Assembly: GCA_030159075.1 (NCBI GenBank)
Contig: BROG01000812.1
Location: forward strand, 233,919 to 297,918
Direction of reading: 5' to 3'
DNA length: 64,000 nucleotides
From: Atrina japonica
Lineage: Eukaryota; Mollusca; Bivalvia; Pterioida; Pinnidae
The notes below the pieces were generated by a model that saw nothing but the letters and a program-made list of their open reading frames with translations, had not been told where the DNA came from and did no database searches. Below are positions 61,301-64,000 of the stretch, piece after piece. Numbering within the stretch: position 1 is the stretch's first letter; every line of letters starts with the position of its first letter. A program made the position numbers and the translations under genes.

Positions 61301-62245
61301 TTTTTGTTCAAAAATTTCCTTATTTCTTCATTTGCTAATTTTATTACACAATATATACTGTATGACCGCGTGATTTCGTTCTGCATCTGTAGTAGTAGCC
61401 TATATTTGTATTTTTAGTGTGTATCAATAGTAACTATTAATCTCGGTTATTGCTTTGTCGATCCACCTATATTTGTTAATTAGACTTATACTTAAGTGGC
61501 ACCTGTCACAGACTAATCCTGCAGTCTGAACAGGTGAGACATCTTTGTTAGTTAAATGTATTATTGCTCTAAAGGATTAAATATCAATTACGGACTATAT
61601 GATAGATAATTTATTAAGCTTTAAGCCATCCGGCTTATCAGCATAAATACATATACAATATAATATGTCTTCTGAATTTACAATCAATATTTAAATACTA
61701 TAAGTGGAGGTAAGTTGGAACTGAACACTAATTTTGCCTCGACCTTTCCCCCAAAGCTTTTTTCAAAAAGATTGCTAAAATGAACAGATAACAGATATGC
61801 CAATAGTACTTCTATTGTCTTCTGTGTATACAAATTACAATGAAATGACAAATTCTGGTTCTGACAAATTCTTGCCTTGGTGTGTTATTGTATCTAACTT
61901 TTTTTTATAATTATTACTTGTAACAGATTATAACAGTGCTATATATATTTTGTACATTTTCACTTTTAGTTAGTTAGTTCGGATTTTAGAATTGTACACG
62001 GAACATACGGGTGTGATTTGGGAAAATCCTGAATCCACCTAACCGTTACGCCAAAATAAAATTTATAAAATTTATACAACTTACGTCTTCATTCACACGA
62101 TTATCAAAATTAACAGCGGTGACACTAGTGTCAATTTGTAAATTTTGGAATTTTTTTTACGCATCCTGTCGTAAAGTTTATTTTCTTCCCATCTCACATA
62201 AAATATAAACGAGGTGTTGCTCGAAGGACCTAATTAAGTACAGTC
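61301..62245. repeat. Tandem duplication, copy 2
   Basis: Same anchors at 61356, 61500, 61736, 61992 and 62084. Offsets vary from about 885 to 952 bp through small indels, so the duplication is not recent. Confidence 0.9.
61500..61536. other. Conserved 37 nt hairpin, copy 2
   Basis: Same stem as 60601-60637 with one C-A mismatch in the outer helix. Confidence 0.85.
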
Positions 62246-64000
62246 ACTAAATGTTGATTCACATATTTTTGCTGTTTTGTTTTATCTTTGTCCGAGTGTG
62301 ACTCGTTCTTAACGGAATGTATCTAAATTACGTCGCGTGATGTGTATCAGATATGCACACCCTCCCTTGCTCGATAATTCCCATGGAAATGGCAAGTAAA
62401 AATAAAGAAACAAAATAAACTAAAATCAAATAAATAAATAAATTAATTAATAAAAGTACATTAATTACGGATAAAGATGATAAATCTAGAATAATAATGT
62501 TTTCATAATAGGATTTCTTTCGGCTATGTAATTTCTAAAGTTTCCTTAACGAAAATTACATCGAATTAAAATTAATTTCGTGTTTACATTTTAGCCCGAA
62601 GATGCGCGTGAGAGGTAGAACTATATACATACAAAAAGGCGTGGCAACACAAATCTTATCTAAAATGTTTAACTTCAAATTATGAAAATTTAAAATGATC
62701 GATCTGATTTAATTTTTAATTTGTCTGATTAAAATAATAAGAAATGAATGACATGTATATTACACTTAAAAATGTACAAACAAGAAATGACATTTTTACC
62801 ATTTTTGTAACTGAGAAAGTAGGACAAAACTGTAATATGAGGATGTTTGACAACAATCAAATTTGAGAAATCATGCATAAAAGTTTCACGCGGCATGAGA
62901 AAATGTTAGATATAAAGTGAAAATGTAATGCAAATTACTGATTACAATATTTTTATTGGAAAAAAATTCTGTAAAATAACGAAATAGAAAGCAAGATTAT
63001 TTCATAAATTCTTTTATTTTGTTATTACGTACAAAAGATTGCTTTCACCTAACTCAACATCCAAAATTTTTTTTTGTTTTTCGTTTTGATGTGTTTTTAC
63101 TTTATTCATTTAATTCATCTTAATATGATTTTTAAAGGTAAAAATCAAAGGAAACTGATCGTTTAAGATGATCAATTCTTTCCGGCGAACTATTGAAACT
63201 TATGACCTAAAGGTATAAATCAACATTAAACCGGTAAGGAATTGTTGGTGTTTTCTTTCTTTCTTTCGTTCTTTTTTGGTCAAAACGTTCGATATTTGTT
63301 CTGTACGTACATGGCGACACCAGTATATGATGGACATCTAGATAATGTAGATTTCCTATGGAAATGCATTTGACGTTCATGTAACTTGATGTCTTAGAGT
63401 AATGACTAATTTAGCGACGGCTCGTGGAACCTGTCCACCTGTAGGCTAGTTCTTTTGTACTACTCTGTAGGTCCGGTTATAGGCGCAGTTAACTGAATAT
63501 AAATCAAGATATTGTCAAGAAAATGTCTGAAACATGTCAGATTACGAGATATACATCTACTGAAACTATATCACTTACATGTAAAGGTTGTACTTTACAT
63601 CAAAGTTGTTGTTTCCGCACATTTATCAAAATTCCGCACAGAATCCCCAAATTTATTAGCTAGATTATTTCTCAGTGTAAATATTTTGTTACGAGGGGGT
63701 GTCAAAAGTTTGTAACATAATCGTTATAAAAGAATTACAAGATTACCCTCAAACTGTCATTAGGCTTTATATATGGCGACGATATATCTCAAGGATGCAA
63801 CATGTGTTACAGATGGGTCAGGCAAATTGATAAAGAAGAAACATATACAAAAAAAAATGCATATCAAAAATGAAATATTACTTTTTTTCAAACTTTCTTA
63901 ACCTCAGCAACTGTAGGGTGAGTAGAGTCGAGGAGCTCTATTCTTCCTGTCAAATACAGCACATTGTGTTAGCATTAAACAAGTTATACCTGTAAAATTA
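62246..64000. other. No gene recognised
   Basis: AT-rich single-copy sequence to the window end. The 67-codon ORF at 63512-63715 is unsupported. Confidence 0.45.

Overview
This is a window of AT-rich animal DNA, most likely from a bivalve mollusc. Three things point there: two spliced metazoan genes, several interspersed repeat types that I associate with bivalve genomes (tRNA-headed SINEs, foldback MITEs, elements opening with 'acaagaggccc' and closing with 'caggtgagctaaa'), and a metallothionein with the molluscan 12+9 cysteine layout. The assignment to bivalves is inference. No bacterial or organellar gene organisation is present. Most long open frames are chance or come from tandem repeats.

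Two genes can be reconstructed base by base, both on the minus strand. UBL5 (Hub1), a ubiquitin-like splicing modifier, lies at 41809-50135 in four tiny coding exons (56, 84, 38 and 44 nt) that join to exactly 73 codons. Its introns hold tandem arrays of 40, 15 and 21 bp units plus MITE and SINE fragments. A metallothionein of 80 residues with 21 cysteines lies at 57726-59843 in three exons; its stop codon is in exon 3. It has a TATA box and two metal-response-element cores upstream, and a SINE in intron 2.

The rest is transposon and satellite territory. 1-760, 26.4-27.6 kb and 37.6-39.9 kb are diffuse, internally repetitive dispersed repeats. 6029-9458 is a nearly whole but frameshifted hAT element (ZNF862/KIAA1586-like transposase) with terminal inverted repeats. 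9895-11645, 12184-12517, 34868-36363 and 52180-52385 are non-autonomous elements with inverted termini. 19.5-22.5 kb is a decayed L1-like retrotransposon with recognisable endonuclease, RT and C-terminal Cys pieces. 36.4-37.6 kb is a broken Penelope-like RT. Large tandem arrays sit at 15.8-16.95 kb (62 bp unit), 23.0-24.8 kb (59 bp), 35.5-36.3 kb (68 bp), 43.1-44.3 kb (40 bp) and 46.6-47.4 kb (21 bp), with a 193 bp TG run at 52.9 kb.

Upstream of the metallothionein promoter, 60.3-62.2 kb is a head-to-tail duplication of a ~0.95 kb segment that keeps a stable hairpin in both copies. The other notable structure is a perfect 28 bp inverted repeat at 38749-38819 that looks like the footprint of a template switch. 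I found no convincing new multi-gene system. The strongest results are the two hidden spliced genes and the repeat-birth events.
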